A stretch of 64,000 nucleotides of DNA from Gerris lacustris (lineage: Eukaryota > Arthropoda > Insecta > Hemiptera > Gerridae): positions 31,377,128 through 31,441,127 of the forward strand of contig OX578280.1 of assembly GCA_951217055.1 (NCBI GenBank). The letters run 5' to 3'. Below, piece after piece: positions 11,701 to 24,422 of the stretch. The translations under genes and the position numbers were made by a program. The notes beneath the pieces are model-generated. The model was not told where the DNA came from, ran no database searches, and saw only the letters and a program-made list of their open reading frames with translations. Positions within the stretch are counted from its first letter, which is position 1. Every line of letters begins with the position of its first letter.

Positions 11701-14187
11701 ACAGGTTTAGGACTATAATTCACATCTTATCAAAGGCATTCAAGAAAGCCTAACAGTTAGAGAACCTTATTGTTGACAAGTATGACAATTGTCTTAACTG
11801 CTTATGTAATACAAACCAGTACTTGTTATTGTCAGAGGATCGTTTGGACAGTAGAGTAAACGGTTCACAAACGATCCCTGCGGGGGTTGGAACAGTTTGA
11901 AGGATGGTAGGAAACACTGTCACAAATTGGGTTGTAACGGCTTTTATCCATTGTGCATGCCCATGACAATCCTGCAGGCGGTACACTGCTTGGTTGGAAC
12001 AAACTTATTAAGTGTCCATTTCTCATCCTGCTATGACGCAATGTTGAGTTGACCAGGGAGAAGAGGAAAAGTTATAAAGGTAAAATGTTTATTTTTCAAT
12101 ATGTTTAAGGGGCAAAAATTACCATTAATAAAAAACTGTGTGAGAGTTATCCAAGAAGTAACCAATCAGGGAATTGATAAGTTATTAACCCAATTTAGTA
12201 AATATTATTTTTTACAAAAGATGATATTTTGATTTACTGGTATTTATAATATAAAAACAGTTAGTGAGTTTTCCACAAGTCCTATCACTGGTGTAAAAAC
12301 AATATATGTACTTTATAAAGCTGCCTTTCTAAACACAAAATAAATAACAGGAGAGAATTTAACAACTGACATAGTGAAGTTTTAATTCCCAAAGTGGAGT
12401 GTCATATGTGTCTCACTGAGAATAACATGAAGGTTATACAACTATACGTAATGGACGGCTTGTTGCGTTATCTGCAGTTTGAACCGCATAATTGGCATTC
12501 TGCTACCAGATAGATGCCACTTCACTTAAGTATCTACAAAATCTAGGGCAATACCAAGCAATACCCTTGCTGGATTGATTTACTTCTAAAGTGTAAATGA
12601 CAGCAATGAGTCAAGCGATAGTATCTCTGGTATAAACAATATGTTTTAGTTTTTTACCTAGAATCATGATATAAATAGGTTGCTACTCTATATGAGTGAT
12701 TTTGATGGTTCTATATACCAGATAAACAGCTGGTGGGAACTGATATACCAACATTGTATAACCTGCAACTACAACCAATTTTTTGGACCTGGCCCCTTGT
12801 TGGCTGTTAAACCACAGAGTATTGCTAACACTTAACCCTTCAGCGCTAATTAATTTTGTATTCCAACCTTTGAAAAAATGAGCATATGCGGAACTTACAA
12901 GAGTTAGATTAAATTTTAATTCACCTCTCCTTGACAATTTCCCCTCCCATAAAATTTAATGATAATTTTCTTCCTAAAATGTGAGTTATTATTTTGATTT
13001 TTTTGTGAATAATATAAAATTATTGCTATGATAATAAAAAAGTATTAGTTATTCATAAAATTTAGAGTTTTCCAATTTTTTGAATTTCATACCCCGAAAA
13101 TTTGGAAAATTGAGGCTGGGGTAGTTTTGTATCCCTCACGAATTAACTTGTTAGAAAACGAAGCGCAAGCACTAAAGGGGGTTAAAGAGGAAATATCTGT
13201 GAAGTATACTCTAACTCCACTTTGTATGAAAATATCCTGTCTTCATTCCACCATCTATTTTTATGCTTTAGTTAATTTGATACCTGCATTGGATAAAATA
13301 TTGGTAAAAAAAAAAAAAGGTATAGCACGCTAGTGAATTACTTGGAATCAACTTCTCATTTTGAGAAGTAAAAATGAGATGTGGCAATAAAATCTAAGAG
13401 AATATATTCTCTAACACACTGGATTCAGCAGCTGCCTTTATTTAAATAATAATTATTCTTGATGAATTGCTTACAACATTACACTATGTTGCCATTAAAG
13501 CCGCGTTTACACGATCCAAATATAATTGGACCCTCCAAGTTGAGTTAAATGCCCTGTTTACACGATCCAAGTAGTGTCAAAGTAGAGTTGGTCCAAGTTG
13601 AGTTGGATGGGGGGCTCCATCAAAGTACCTTTTTTTCAAAGGACTTTGGACAAATTATGAGAACGAGCAATCAAAAAATGACAGATGTGAGGTTGAGCTG
13701 GGTTTTGTTTGCCAGAAGATGATATATTACCACGTTTTAAAACTTAATAAGTACAATTTAACTGGAAAGTTTTAGAGGGAAAAACATTTCTCACAATCTA
13801 TCTTAACCTCTACTTTATAGTGTATCAAAGTTCCACAACACTTGGACCAAGTGGATTTGATCAAACTTACTTTGACCAAGTATACTTGGATTGTGTAAAC
13901 CAGGCTTAATTGGATCAAATGCTATATGATAGTCCCTTATTCTCCAAATAGAATAAGTTTTGTTCCCAAATGTGAAAAAAGTGCTTTATTGACTTCTGCT
14001 TACACTGATTAGAAAACTTTTTTGTTTTGTTTAAGGTGTTCTGGCATGTTTGGATGGTTACATGAACATAGCTTTAGAACAGTCTGAGGAGTACGTGAAT
14101 GGTCAGCTTAAGGAGAAGTACGGAGATGCTTTCCTCAGGGGTAACAATGTCCTATATATCAGCAGTCAGAAAAGAAGATATAATTAA
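8799..14187 (+). CDS. LSM6: U6 snRNA-associated Sm-like protein LSm6
   Basis: Coding exons are 8799-8889 and 14036-14187. The donor is G|GTAAAT and the acceptor TTTAAG|GT, with a phase 1 intron. The product is 80 residues, the same length as LSm6 in other animals. The Sm1 motif contains RPVVVKLNSGIDYRG (about residues 17-31) and GVLACLDGYMNIAL follows. The Sm2 motif near the C-terminus contains FLRGNNVLYIS, and the tail is QKRRYN. LSm6 is one subunit of the LSm1-7 ring (cytoplasmic mRNA decapping and decay) and of the LSm2-8 ring (nuclear, binds the U6 snRNA 3' end). The start is the first ATG before the conserved domain. Possible AATAAA poly(A) signals lie at 14354 and 14680. The 5.1 kb intron holds several repeats. 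Confidence 0.95.
9300..9660 (+). repeat. imperfect direct duplication in LSM6 intron
   Basis: Two diverged units about 215 bp apart share TAGTTTATAA, CCAAGAAGTAACCA-GTGTGTT and GTAAATCTTC-GT phrases (about 9302-9450 and 9520-9660). A CCAAGAAGTAACCAAT fragment recurs near 12152. It is probably an old dispersed repeat duplicated in tandem. Confidence 0.5.
11665..12000 (+). repeat. dispersed repeat, inverted relative to 47463-47820
   Basis: Phrases such as GATCGTTTG, TTCACAAACGATCCCTG and GGCTTTTATCCATTG recur in reverse complement at 47.46-47.82 kb over about 340 bp, with perhaps a fifth of positions different. There is no intact ORF. It lies in the LSM6 intron. Confidence 0.6.
13499..13905. 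mobile_element. MITE with GTTTACACGATCCAA ends and TTAA flanks
   Basis: The left end AGCCGCGTTTACACGATCC is mirrored by the right end GGATTGTGTAAACCAGGC. TTAA flanks both sides (13495-13498 and 13906-13909), suggesting a TTAA-targeting, piggyBac-like mobiliser. A second internal copy of GTTTACACGATCCAAGTA at 13557 shows an internal duplication of the end. It lies 130 bp before LSM6 exon 2. Confidence 0.6.
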
Positions 14188-15157
14188 ACCTTGTCCTTTT
14201 GTCATATAAAAAGTCTATTGTGAACGTCATTCATTACAGGGATAAATACTTTTACAATTTTACCTCTCATTTGAAGGAGTGTTAAAAAGGTCAAACATTT
14301 AGATATAGAAAAGGGAAACAATTGTATCTTTAAAAATTGATATTCAGGAAAACAATAAATTGTTTTCACATCATAGACATGTCTCACATTGGACTCATGC
14401 CACCCCCAGTGGAAAAGGTCCTGTATCTTGATACCAGTCTTTTGTCCTCTTCTTTTCAGTGTAAAAGGCGCCTTTTACACATTTATTTTACACTCCTTTT
14501 ACATTTTTTTTAAATTTAAAAATAACTGATTTTTTATATGAATAATGTTTAAATAATATCTGATATTTTATATAAATATATATGCGATATGCATCGGTAC
14601 AAATTATTATTTAAACAAATTTATTAGTTTAATATCATCATTATTCCTTCTTTATGTTTTATAAATGTAAAAATGTGGAAATAAATTTATAATTTTAAAA
14701 CTGTTTATTTATTTAACTAATATCCTTATGCTTGTTGTGGTGTTTTAATTTTATTTTTGCCAGTTTAACTGCTAACGTTAAACACAATCTAAATACAATT
14801 AATTTTTACTGAAACAAAACTCTTATTGCTTTCGAGCGTACCATATGTAACGAAAGCTATACTATCATTCTGAAGAATAAAAACATTTTATTTCTCTGAT
14901 TTTAAAAACCCAAAGACAGAAATCCCTTTCAGACATCAGTGAACATTTTTGGTCTCCAAATACAACGTATCTTTATATTTTAAAGGTTATTCGTTTTAGA
15001 ATGACCATATACAACACAAATGTGAAAATATTACAAAATTTATCATTTTTTCAACTTTTATATCTGACCTAATTGCGTTATATATATATTACAATTCCAT
15101 TGGATTTGTGTTTAGAAAGGAATTCTTAATTTTATAAATTAACCCAATCTTGTAATA
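14188..15157. other. LSM6 3' region, AT-rich
   Basis: This holds the probable LSM6 3' UTR with candidate AATAAA sites (14354, 14680). After that the DNA is AT-rich and I see no gene. Confidence 0.5.
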
Positions 15158-16205
15158 GTCCAGTGCAATTAGACAAAAAAAAGGCTCAACTTCAGAAAAA
15201 TTAGGGGAAAGCTGAATTTCGGCATGAACCTTGATATTGCGGTTCTAAACAAAATGTCAAAAGTCCCCATTGATCCGAGTGCCGCTAAAAGAACTACGCG
15301 GGGTCAAAGGTCATCAAAATTAGTATTTTGTGAATATCTCATTAACGGTTACATTTACTGAAAAAATACAAGTATTTAAATTTGTAGCTCAGAAAATTTC
15401 CTACAAAAAAGATCTCATGACTTTTATTCGTAGGTTTTGGAGATAACTTCAATTTACCTTCTTATTTATCATGAAACGTGCACTCCTTTCCACACCACCT
15501 TAGAGGTAAAGTGCAAGGTAAAGTATGCCGATGGTGATGTGAAATTTGAAACACTGGTGCAACTTTTTTAACCAAGCACAGAAAAAAATTTGCTCAAGTA
15601 AAAATTAAATATGTATGCGCAATTCGCAAAAATGTGGTAAACTTAAAATTTTATATTTCTTTAATTTTCGAGTGGGGTATCAAATGAAAGCTGCTGAAGA
15701 GTAGGATACAAATATATATATGCTTTTATGAATTTTGCATTCTTTATTGATTTAATAAGTTAAAATATACCCAAAAAAATCCCCACCCCCAACCACTATA
15801 TAACGGCTGGTCCTAACATTTTGAAATAATTCATAAAATCCATCAAGAAGAAATTTGAACTCAACTCTGAAATTTGAAACATTTTTGAACAAAATTGAAA
15901 CAACTCTGTAAATCAAATTATCTCCAAAACCGTTACACCTACGAATAAAAATCATGAGATCTTTTTTGTAAGAAATGTTCTATGCTACAAATTTAATTAC
16001 TTGTATTTTTTCTGTAAACGTGACTGTTAATGAGATATTCACAAAACACTAATTTTGATGACCATTGACCCCACGTAGTTCTTTTAGCGGCACTCGGATC
16101 AATGGGGACTTTTAACATTTTGTTTAGAACCGCAATATTAAGGCTCATGCCAAAATTTAGCTTTCCCCTAATTTTTCCGAAGTGCAATGTCTAATTGCAC
16201 TGGAC
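15158..16205. mobile_element. foldback MITE, GTCCAGTGCAATTAGAC family, copy 1
   Basis: About 1048 bp bounded by GTCCAGTGCAATTAGAC and its inverse, with TA on both sides (15156-15157 and 16206-16207). The arms are about 290 bp and contain matching blocks such as GGATCAATGGGGACTTTT. The central part is not palindromic here. The same family recurs at 56929-57996. TA flanks and inverted ends suggest mobilisation by a Tc1/mariner-type transposase. There is no coding capacity. Confidence 0.85.
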
Positions 16206-16335
16206 TATAAGGATTTAACTGACAGACTTATTAATTATTTTTTAAGAAAAGTTATTTTATTGGTTTGATAGGTAACATATCAACAAATCCTTCCAAGATT
16301 TGGCAAATGTTATAATATGAAGAATTCTGTTTTTA

Positions 16336-16720
16336 TTTTCTCTTGTAAAGAGAAAGTAGTGCGGTGGCTCGAAAATTCGATTTTGATGGATTTACACGTT
16401 TTGAGGTCCCCTAAGTTCTAAAAAGTGGTTTTTAGTAATGTCTGTCTATCTGTTGTCACTGCAGACCCTTGGAGCCTAAACTACTGAGCCGATTTTTATG
16501 GCATACATTTTCAGAAAAATTATACCCCGAGGTGAAATAAAGAAATCAACTTTAGCTCCAAATTTTGGAGCGCTACCTTCCAAAATCTAGGAGAAAAAAA
16601 AAAATTCTCGAAAACTGTTCTGATGATTTTGATTAAAAAATTCTAAAATGTAGTCCATTTAAATACGGCAAAAATTTAGTTTCCGGGATATTGATGAAAA
16701 TAAATCTGATTTGTTGAAAA
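16336..16720 (-). repeat. interspersed repeat family A, partial copy 3
   Basis: Reverse-strand relative of 4933-5543: GAGAAAGTA end, AAAATTCGATTTTGA, GGATTTACACGTTTTGAGG and TTGGAGCCTAAACTACTGAGCC are all present. Another edge fragment of the family, ATATGAGAAAGTTAGTCTCG, lies at 17029-17080, separated by unrelated sequence that includes a small piece of repeat family D near 16.78 kb. Confidence 0.65.
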
Positions 16721-17085
16721 TCAAGTACAAAAAGTAAACAGCCACCTGTTGAACACATTTTAAATAATATAATAACAAAGCATCATGTGGCTGTATCATT
16801 AAAGCAAGCTTAATGTCATAAATATTTAATATTAAGGAAATTAATAGTTAATCACAATGAGTTAAAGGTTTAAAAGGATGATTGGAGTAGACAATATGCC
16901 GGGTGGGCTCTCACTTCACTTGGAAGGTTCTATAGGAGGGTTCCTAAAGATGGGTTCACACTAGTGGTTCGACATGCATATCCGTCTGTATAGATAACAA
17001 TATTTTCTGGGATCTGGGACCGAGATTATATGAGAAAGTTAGTCTCGAGTTGTCTCATACCGATGTTTTCTGTAGTGTCTAACAA

Positions 17086-17700
17086 ATGAACTGTTTTTAC
17101 TTGTAATCTTATTGGTCGGTTCATTGTAAAAGAAAATAATTTACAATTCTGACAGTTACTTATATCAACCAAACCTTCAAAAGTTTGGTAAATTAATGTT
17201 ATAAAATAAACGCATCTTTTCTCTACTAAAATAGTGTATATAGTAGGTGGAGGGCTCGCCTGCACTGGGACGCATATTTCTGGATGATCCAGACACTGAT
17301 AGAGGGGTGCTTACTACACACTCTTGTCAGAGGAGCCAGATACACTTGGTACACCGCTGCCTCAGTATAAAAAAAATGAACTGTATTTTATTTATAACTC
17401 CCTTGCTTAAGTTTTTTTTGAATCGCTCAACCAATAAATTATATTCTACCATTTCTTTGTGTTATTTTTTAATTTAAAAAATGTAGATCTAATTTCTAAA
17501 GCAATCTTGCTTAGGTAGGTAAAATGTAAACTCAAGTTAAAGATTAAATTACATTTTCTAATTTGATAGTACATAATAGGAAAGCAACGGTGTACAATCA
17601 GCAAGCGAGATGAGTTTGATATCGCTTTTAAATTACCTGCAACTTGACTTTAAATTGATTCTTTCTTTTGTTATTCACAATGAGAAAATGGTTTTCTTTT
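17086..17700. other. AT-rich stretch without recognised genes
   Basis: Short open frames only, and none resembles a known family. Confidence 0.4.
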
Positions 17701-17760
17701 TATGCTTGAAACTGTTTCCTATAGCTTTTTATTTTTAGAATACTTATGTGTGTGTGTGTT

Positions 17761-18001
<241 letters not shown>

Positions 18002-18002
18002 C

Positions 18003-18910
18003 AAAACTAATAGAAGAGGTAGGCACACACGAAGAGGATTTTTAAAAGATTTGGCAGGCACCGATCAAATCCCTCACTCGTTAGTGAAGCCCGACTGCTG
18101 GATCCGTAAAACAACAGGTCTCTTGACAGTTCGTTTCTTTGAAGGGAAAGTTATTTGTGTTAGTGGCCGATTACAATTTTAACGTTGGGAAACTTCTAAA
18201 AGTTTGTTTGTTTTACATTAATTAAAATTTATTTATAATTAAAATAATTATATTGGAGTTGGCAAAAGATTTTTTTGTCCAAATTTATTGAAATAAAAAA
18301 AGACTATGTTTATAAAATAATAACTTCAATTTTCAATCCTGCGACTCGTTTTAGGGTTTTTTTCAGCCATATTGGTTGCCGCCATATTGGACTCAACTTT
18401 AAAATTTTAAATTGGAACACCCATAAAGTGATACATTTTTGGAAAGGTCTTGAAAAAAGAAAACATTTACCGCAAACCCGTATCACTTTATGGGTGTTCC
18501 AATTTAAAATTTTAAAGTTGAGTCCAATATGGCGGCAACCAATATGGCTGAAAAAAACCCTAAAACGAGTCGCAGGATTGAAAATTGAAGTTATTTTTTT
18601 ATAAACATAGTCTTTTTTTATTTCAATAAATTTGGACAAAAAAATCTTTTGCCAACTCCAATATAATTATTTTAATTATAAATAAATTTTAATTAATGTA
18701 AAACAAACAAACTTTTATAAGTTTCCCAACGTTAAAACTGTAATCGGCCACTAACACAAATAACTTTCCCTTCAAAGAAACGAACTGTCAAGAGACCTGT
18801 TGTTTTACGGATCCAGCAGTCGGGCTTCACTAACGAGTGAGGGATTTGATCGGTGCCTGCCAAATCTTTTAAAAATCCTCTTCGTGTGTGCCTACCTCTT
18901 CTATTAGTTT
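18003..18910. repeat. giant near-perfect palindrome
   Basis: The left arm (18003-18434) and right arm (18480-18910) are reverse complements over about 431 bp with only a few differences that I can see. A 45-base spacer separates them. The arms contain mirrored text such as CCATATTGGTTGCCGCCATA. Because of the symmetry, both strands carry nearly the same 109-codon open frame, which is not evidence for a gene. A transcript would fold into a long hairpin. It may be a foldback element inserted at the (AT)n tract. Transposon ends were not identified. Confidence 0.9.
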
Positions 18911-19044
18911 TATTATATTACATTTAAGCATTTTATTCGTTTTCCTCATAGGTGCGCTTAAGCGGAATAACTTGAAAGTATACAATTCTCAAAAAGACTA
19001 AAGTTTATTTTATTTTTGTAATTCAACTTGGTGCCTTGCTGACA

Positions 19045-19960
19045 TATTACAGAGAGAGAATGTATTGTGATAGAACGAAAATTCGATTTTAAGATTGATG
19101 GATTTATTTACACGTTTTAAGGTCCCCTGTGCCAAAAAAAATTGGTTTTTAAAAATGTCTGACTAGCATCTTTTGTCAGTAGTCTGTTAGTCCTGGAGAT
19201 AGCGTGCAAAAAAGTGTCTGACTAACATCAAGCTAGAATTTTGTGTACAAGTTAATCTTTATGTGCCTTTTAAAAATATGTGGTCGGCTAAGTTCATCTG
19301 TGGGACAAAGGTTGGCAATAGGTATTTGAAAAAAAAAAACTGGTGGAAAGTGGCCATTTCCATTATCAGGATCATGAAAATCACATTTTCCACCATAATT
19401 GGAGGGACATGGCCGTTCTCTACCGTTTTGTTTTTCTCAAATGCCTATTACAAGCTATGTCTCGCAGACGAACTTAGCCGACCACGTATTCTTATAAGGC
19501 ACTAAAAGATTAACTTGTACACAGAATTCTAGCTTGATGTTAGTCAGACACTTTTGCACGCTCTCTCCTGGACTATTTCGTCTGTGTAGACGCGTGGAGC
19601 CTAAACCACTGGGCCGATTTCGATAAAAATTTGGCATACATGTTCAGAAAAACCTTACTCCAAAGCGAAATCGATAAATTAATTTTTAGTTCTAAATTTG
19701 GGGTCGTTGTACCCCAATAAGTGTGAAAAAAAGGTTGGGATAGGGTTAATTAAAAAATTCTGAAATTTAGACCATTTCAATTACAAGCATCTAACTAAGA
19801 GTCGTTGCACCGGGAAATATCTAGTTCCAGTGAAAATAGCTTAAAACACGGAGGGTGAGAGGGTGGGTTTGATTTCCTGTCGGGGAGCAGTTATTTTTAT
19901 GTTAATTTTTAATAAAATGTTCAATAATAATTAATTGTAACTACGAAAACCTAAGTAAAT
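19045..19960 (-). repeat. interspersed repeat family A, copy 4, split by a MITE
   Basis: Family A text runs from ACGAAAATTCGATTTTAAG at the left to 19189 and resumes at 19574 with TTCGTCTGTGTAGACGCGTG. The right part includes GAGCCTAAACCACTGGGCCG and a remnant of the segment that is tRNA-like in copy 2. The interruption is the MITE at 19190-19573. Confidence 0.65.
19190..19573. mobile_element. MITE with GTCCTGGAGATAGCGTGC ends in repeat family A
   Basis: 384 bp, with ends GTCCTGGAGATAGCGTGCAA and the near-inverse GCACGCTCTCTCCTGGAC, and TA on both sides (19188-19189, 19574-19575). The arms are inverted over about 130 bp, including AAGCTAGAATTTTGTGTACA. A half copy lies at 39060-39255. Confidence 0.75.
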
Positions 19961-20357
19961 CTAATAAATATAAAACACTGGATCAAGTAATTATAAGCTT
20001 ATAATTTGTATAATAGAAATTTTAGTACGAGTTTTTTTTTAATATTATTTATTTCTATTTTTATCATGGATCTTCAATTTTTAAAGACTTAAGACTTGTT
20101 TATTCTTATATATTTTTGCGATGATCTAAATCAATAAATTATTCAACTTTGTCCACTTACAGTTTGTAGGTCAAACTATGAGGTGAAGAGAGGGCAAGCT
20201 GTATCACCTTGGATTATGTACCAACTTTTCACCTCTGTAATAGGATAAAGTTTTATATGTATATTCTTAAAGTATTAGAGTTGCCTCTTCAGTTTAAAAT
20301 AGAAATGTTCAAGATGGATTATTATTTCTGTATTTTGGTATTTATTCGCATCTAAAA

Positions 20358-21494
20358 TCATATAGGCCTAGCAATTAAATTAAATTCCTAAATAGTTTTA
20401 TTTCCAAAGCCTTTTAAGGATAAAATCAGGACTATATTACACATCATTAATTCCATTGCTAAGAATAAAATACTCTCCAAATCGTAGTTTGGAGTCTATC
20501 TATATATTTAAAAAATAGCCAATAGAAACTAAGTAGTATAGTAATAACTAACAATGCTAAAAAAAAAGGTATAGCAAATAAGAAAATAAACGTATACAAA
20601 ACCAATTAGACTGGGAAGTGATTGAACAACCATGATAGTGCATTAATAGAATTACCAGTCTCTTCTCTCAATACGACAGTTGCACCAGTAAATGTTTAAT
20701 AAACTCTATTTAATAACTCTAATAATGAAATAATAAATACTCGATTTATCGAGCAATGGTGTTAGGTTTAAGCACCCAAATCAGAAATTAAATCGGTCAA
20801 CAATTCCGGACGCCGTATGAGCTCAAAGTCAATTTTTTTTTACAAAAAATAAAATTTAGCTCTATTTAAGGTAGAACCAATGAAGGTACGACAAAAAGTC
20901 ATAGGACCAATGTTGTAGAACTTTTCAAATAAGTTACCGCTGGCGCAATCAGCTTGTTGATACGACTTGCCGTTTAGCCACAATAAGATTCCAATAAACT
21001 TTAATGTGCGTCCACCATCTTTAATTTTTTAAGGGGGGTAAAACATATTATTTTAACTTTTCGGATTTTTCAAGTCGTTTTGGGCCAATTTCCGACTAAA
21101 CGCAAAAAACCGCGAGTCTCTAGGTGGTCTAGAAGTACCCAAACATTTTGATTAGCGAGTCTGTGTGGTTTGGTTACGGTGGGTCAACGCAATTTTTTTA
21201 GGTTATGTTTTATATACTTTTTTTTAAATTTTGAATAACTTTGGTTCTACTCAATATTTGTAAATGAAACCAAGCCTACAAATTGCGCAAAATGTTTGCG
21301 CTCACATATGAGAAAAAAATTAATCGATTTCATTAAGCCAGTTTTGCGCCTATAAAGTCTGACTGGGGCGACATACATACACGAAAAAAGTTAAGGCCGG
21401 ATTCGGTTTTTGGAATGTATAAAATGAAAAAGTATCCAAAAAAATTTCAATTCTGATCAATGTACAGACAAAACCTTAATTTTATAATTATAGA
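20358..21494 (-). mobile_element. Helitron-like repeat, copy 1, 3' end missing
   Basis: Shares several blocks with 22742-23416, including GGCCTAGCAATTAAAT, CTCTCCAAATCGTAGTTTGGA and GTCTAGAAGTACCCAAACAT. The minus-strand 5' end reads A|TCTATAATTATAAAATTAAG, like the 5' end of the second copy. The terminal GC hairpin of copy 2 is absent. No Rep/helicase is coded. Confidence 0.5.
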
Positions 21495-21507
21495 TAACTA
21501 CAAGGTA

Positions 21508-21775
21508 TATAATATGAAGAGAAAGTATTGTTTTAGCGCAAAATTTTGAATTTGAGATCGTGATGGATTTATACTTTTTGAGGTCCCCTGAGTCCAAAAA
21601 AGTGGTTTTAAAAAAATGCCTGTCTATCGTATGCTCAGACGCGTGGATCTTTAAATTTGGGTGAGCTGCTCCCCAAAAAATACGAAAAAATAATTTCACA
21701 AAAAAGGTTCTGAAAAGTTTGATTAAAAATTCTGTGTTTATAGTCCATTCAAATACGAAATTATAACCATATGTT
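21508..21775 (-). repeat. interspersed repeat family A, partial copy 5
   Basis: Contains GAGAAAGTATTG, GATGGATTTATACTTTTTGA, AAAAGTGGTTTTAAAAAAATG and ATAGTCCATTCAAATACG in the order expected for a shortened reverse copy. Confidence 0.6.
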
Positions 21776-22680
21776 GTTTTCCTAAGAAAAATATAGCGTT
21801 AATTGTTAATTGCAACTCGAAAGAGTTCGGGTTCATGATGCCACGAAAACACGGAACAACTAAAAAATTAAAAACACCGGATGAACCGGACTATTAAGAC
21901 AGGTACTAGACGGGTAGGACGAACTACTTGTTCGAACCAAGCAATTTGGCCTTTAAATGCCCTTTTTACTAGTACTGGGGCAGAGAGTTCCAGCCACTTC
22001 TCACATCAAATCTCAGTACAATATACCACCTAAGCGAGTATGGTTTGGTCATTAGTAAGCTATATAGATCAGTATCAAAGCATGGGGTCATACTCATGTG
22101 TCTGATTTTGACCCCTTATAGTATTTCCTCTATGCTTTTTGTGACTTCTTTAGTGCGGACGTGGGATTCTTTGCTCTTAGCTCTTATGGTTACTTTGCTT
22201 TTGACTCCAGTATGTTGTTAGCCTTAGATACAAAAGACATCGTGCTTTTGTATAATCTAATGCGCAGCTAGAAGAAAGACAAAGTAACTCCAAAAAAAAG
22301 TGTTTTTTAAGAAGCAAAAGAAAGAAGCTTAAAAAAGGGAAGGAAAGCTACTCTTTGGAAATACTTACAGAAGAAGAAAAAGAAGGATTTTCTGATGGAA
22401 GAGGAAATAATTATTTCACAATCCAACCGTGACAGCTTTATTTGATTCAAATAAAACTCAATTTGACTTAAAAGTTATTATTAACAGATGTTTAACCGAA
22501 AAATGTTTTATGTTTTTCACTAATTTTGAAATTTTTATCTATAAAAAATAGTATAATACTTCAAACTTTATTTCAATAAAAAGATATTATTTCAATACTC
22601 GTTCATTTTTATTAATTTTTTGGATATTTTAGAAACCTAACTCCCATGTCCTATTTTTAATACTTATATTGTACTTTGTA
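21776..22680. other. unassigned AT-rich stretch
   Basis: No supportable gene. A Lys/Glu-rich frame near 22320-22430 has no family resemblance. Confidence 0.4.
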
Positions 22681-23416
22681 CTAACTTTCACCCCGCGCTC
22701 CGCGCGGGGCTTATGCTAGGTATTAGAGGCTATGTTACCTATAATCATGTAGGCCTAGCAATTAAATGATATGCCTAAATAGTTTTGTTTCCAAATCCTT
22801 CTAGGAATATAATCAGGACTTTATTATACAAAATTCATTCCATTACTAAGAATATAATGCTCTCCAAATCGTAGTTTGGACTCTATTTATACATATAAAA
22901 AAATAGCTAATCGAAACTAAGTAATATAGTAATAAATAATATATAAAAATAACAATGCTAGAAAAGACAAAGTAAATTAGAAAAATAACTTAGTCAAAAC
23001 CAATTAGACTGAGAACTCGCAAACAGCTTGTCGCAATCAGCTTGTCGATACGATTTACCGTTTAGCCACAATAAACCTCCAAAAGACTTTAAAGTGCGTC
23101 CGCCATCTTTAAATTTTTAAGGGGGTAAAAATATATTTTTTAACTTTTCGAATTTTTCCAGTCGGTTTGGACCAAACTTCCGAGCAAACCCCCCAAAAAC
23201 ACGAGTCTCTAGATGGTCTAGAAGTACCCAAACATTTTGATTAGCGAGTCTGTGGGGTTTGGTTTAGGTGAGTCAAACTATTTTTTTTTTTACATACACG
23301 AAAAAAGTTAAGGCTGGTTTCGGTTTTTGGAATGTATAAAAACAAATGAAAAAGTCTCCAAAACATTTTCAATTCTGACCAATGTACAGACAAAACTTTA
23401 ATTTTATATATATAGA
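22681..23416 (-). mobile_element. non-autonomous Helitron-like element, copy 2
   Basis: On the minus strand it starts A|TCTATATATATAAAAT and ends with a GC-rich hairpin (stem CCCCGCGC, tri-nucleotide loop, plus strand 22691-22709) followed by TGAAAGTTAG|T. Helitrons begin with TC, end with a hairpin and CTRR, and insert between A and T. Here the last four bases are TTAG, one base off CTRR, and the A and T flanks fit. No coding capacity. Confidence 0.6.
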
Positions 23417-24032
23417 TTAAAATAAAGCCCTCAAAAAAGTTATCTATGTCAGTCTATTTATAAATCACAATACTTTAGGGTGAACTGTTAAATTTATTGT
23501 TTTCGACTTATTTAGTAGATACTTTTATAACATAATAATTATATAGAGGTAAATATGTGTATACTGGGTGTCCCAAAAAAGCTTAGCGCGCTATTCAGAT
23601 CAGGGTTCTACATGAGAAAATAAGTCGAAAATGCTCAGTAACTTTTTTTCAATAATCCGCCATTTTGTATTTCTTTTGAAAAAAAATTATATTTAATAAA
23701 CCCTTTAATATATTTTTTTGAAACTTGGTAGATGTCTTACCAACTCCGATTTCTAAAATTTCCAAAAAAATTAGTTTTCCAATTTATCAAATTTCAAAAT
23801 GGCGGCCATTTAAAATTATTAAAGTCAAATTCCATGAAAACCAGTAGGTATGAAAAAAATTTGAATGAGACAAAAGTTGTAGTAAATGTAAATCTAACGA
23901 TACCTTAATTACTGAAATTGGTTCATAAATAAATTAATTACGATTTCTTTAATGTTCACAATGTTACTCAACACCACGTTTAAACGTGCTAATAAAGAAA
24001 AGCTCCCCCAAACAAAATTTAAGATAATAATG

Positions 24033-24194
24033 TGTTGCTGCTGGGTCTGCAACTTACTTCTTTTTCTTATTTCTTAGTCAAAGAATAAGTATTTTTTTAA
24101 CTCACTTTTATATTTTTGATACCAAACAAAATCAAGACTGACAATTCAATCATTTTTGACATATATTTAAATTTAAACAAGTATATCCAGAACA
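24033..24194 (-). repeat. BEL/Pao 3' LTR
   Basis: 162 bp. On the element strand it begins TGTTCTGGATATAC and ends GCAGCAACA (TG...CA). By eye it is identical to the 5' LTR at 30083-30244, which points to a recent insertion. 162 bp is short for this superfamily. Confidence 0.95.
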
Positions 24195-24422
24195 TTCTCC
24201 GGCCTCACAAATAATCATCTTGCCGTTATAGTCTATTTTTTATTTTATATTTTATTTTTGTTATATATATATTTATTTAAAATAAAGTTTTTTTTTTTTT
24301 TAAAAAACAAAAACAAATACTTAAGTCAAGTGGACTTAAATTCTAGATTAAAAAAAATAAATAAATCGAACTGAATAAAAGAAATTATAACATAAGTTGC
24401 TACTTTAGAACCAAACAATTAC

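Noticed and set aside
18275..18639. A 109-codon ORF on the + strand and a nearly identical one on the - strand
   Set aside because: They are mirror images caused by the palindrome. The sequence is non-coding repeat without family resemblance.
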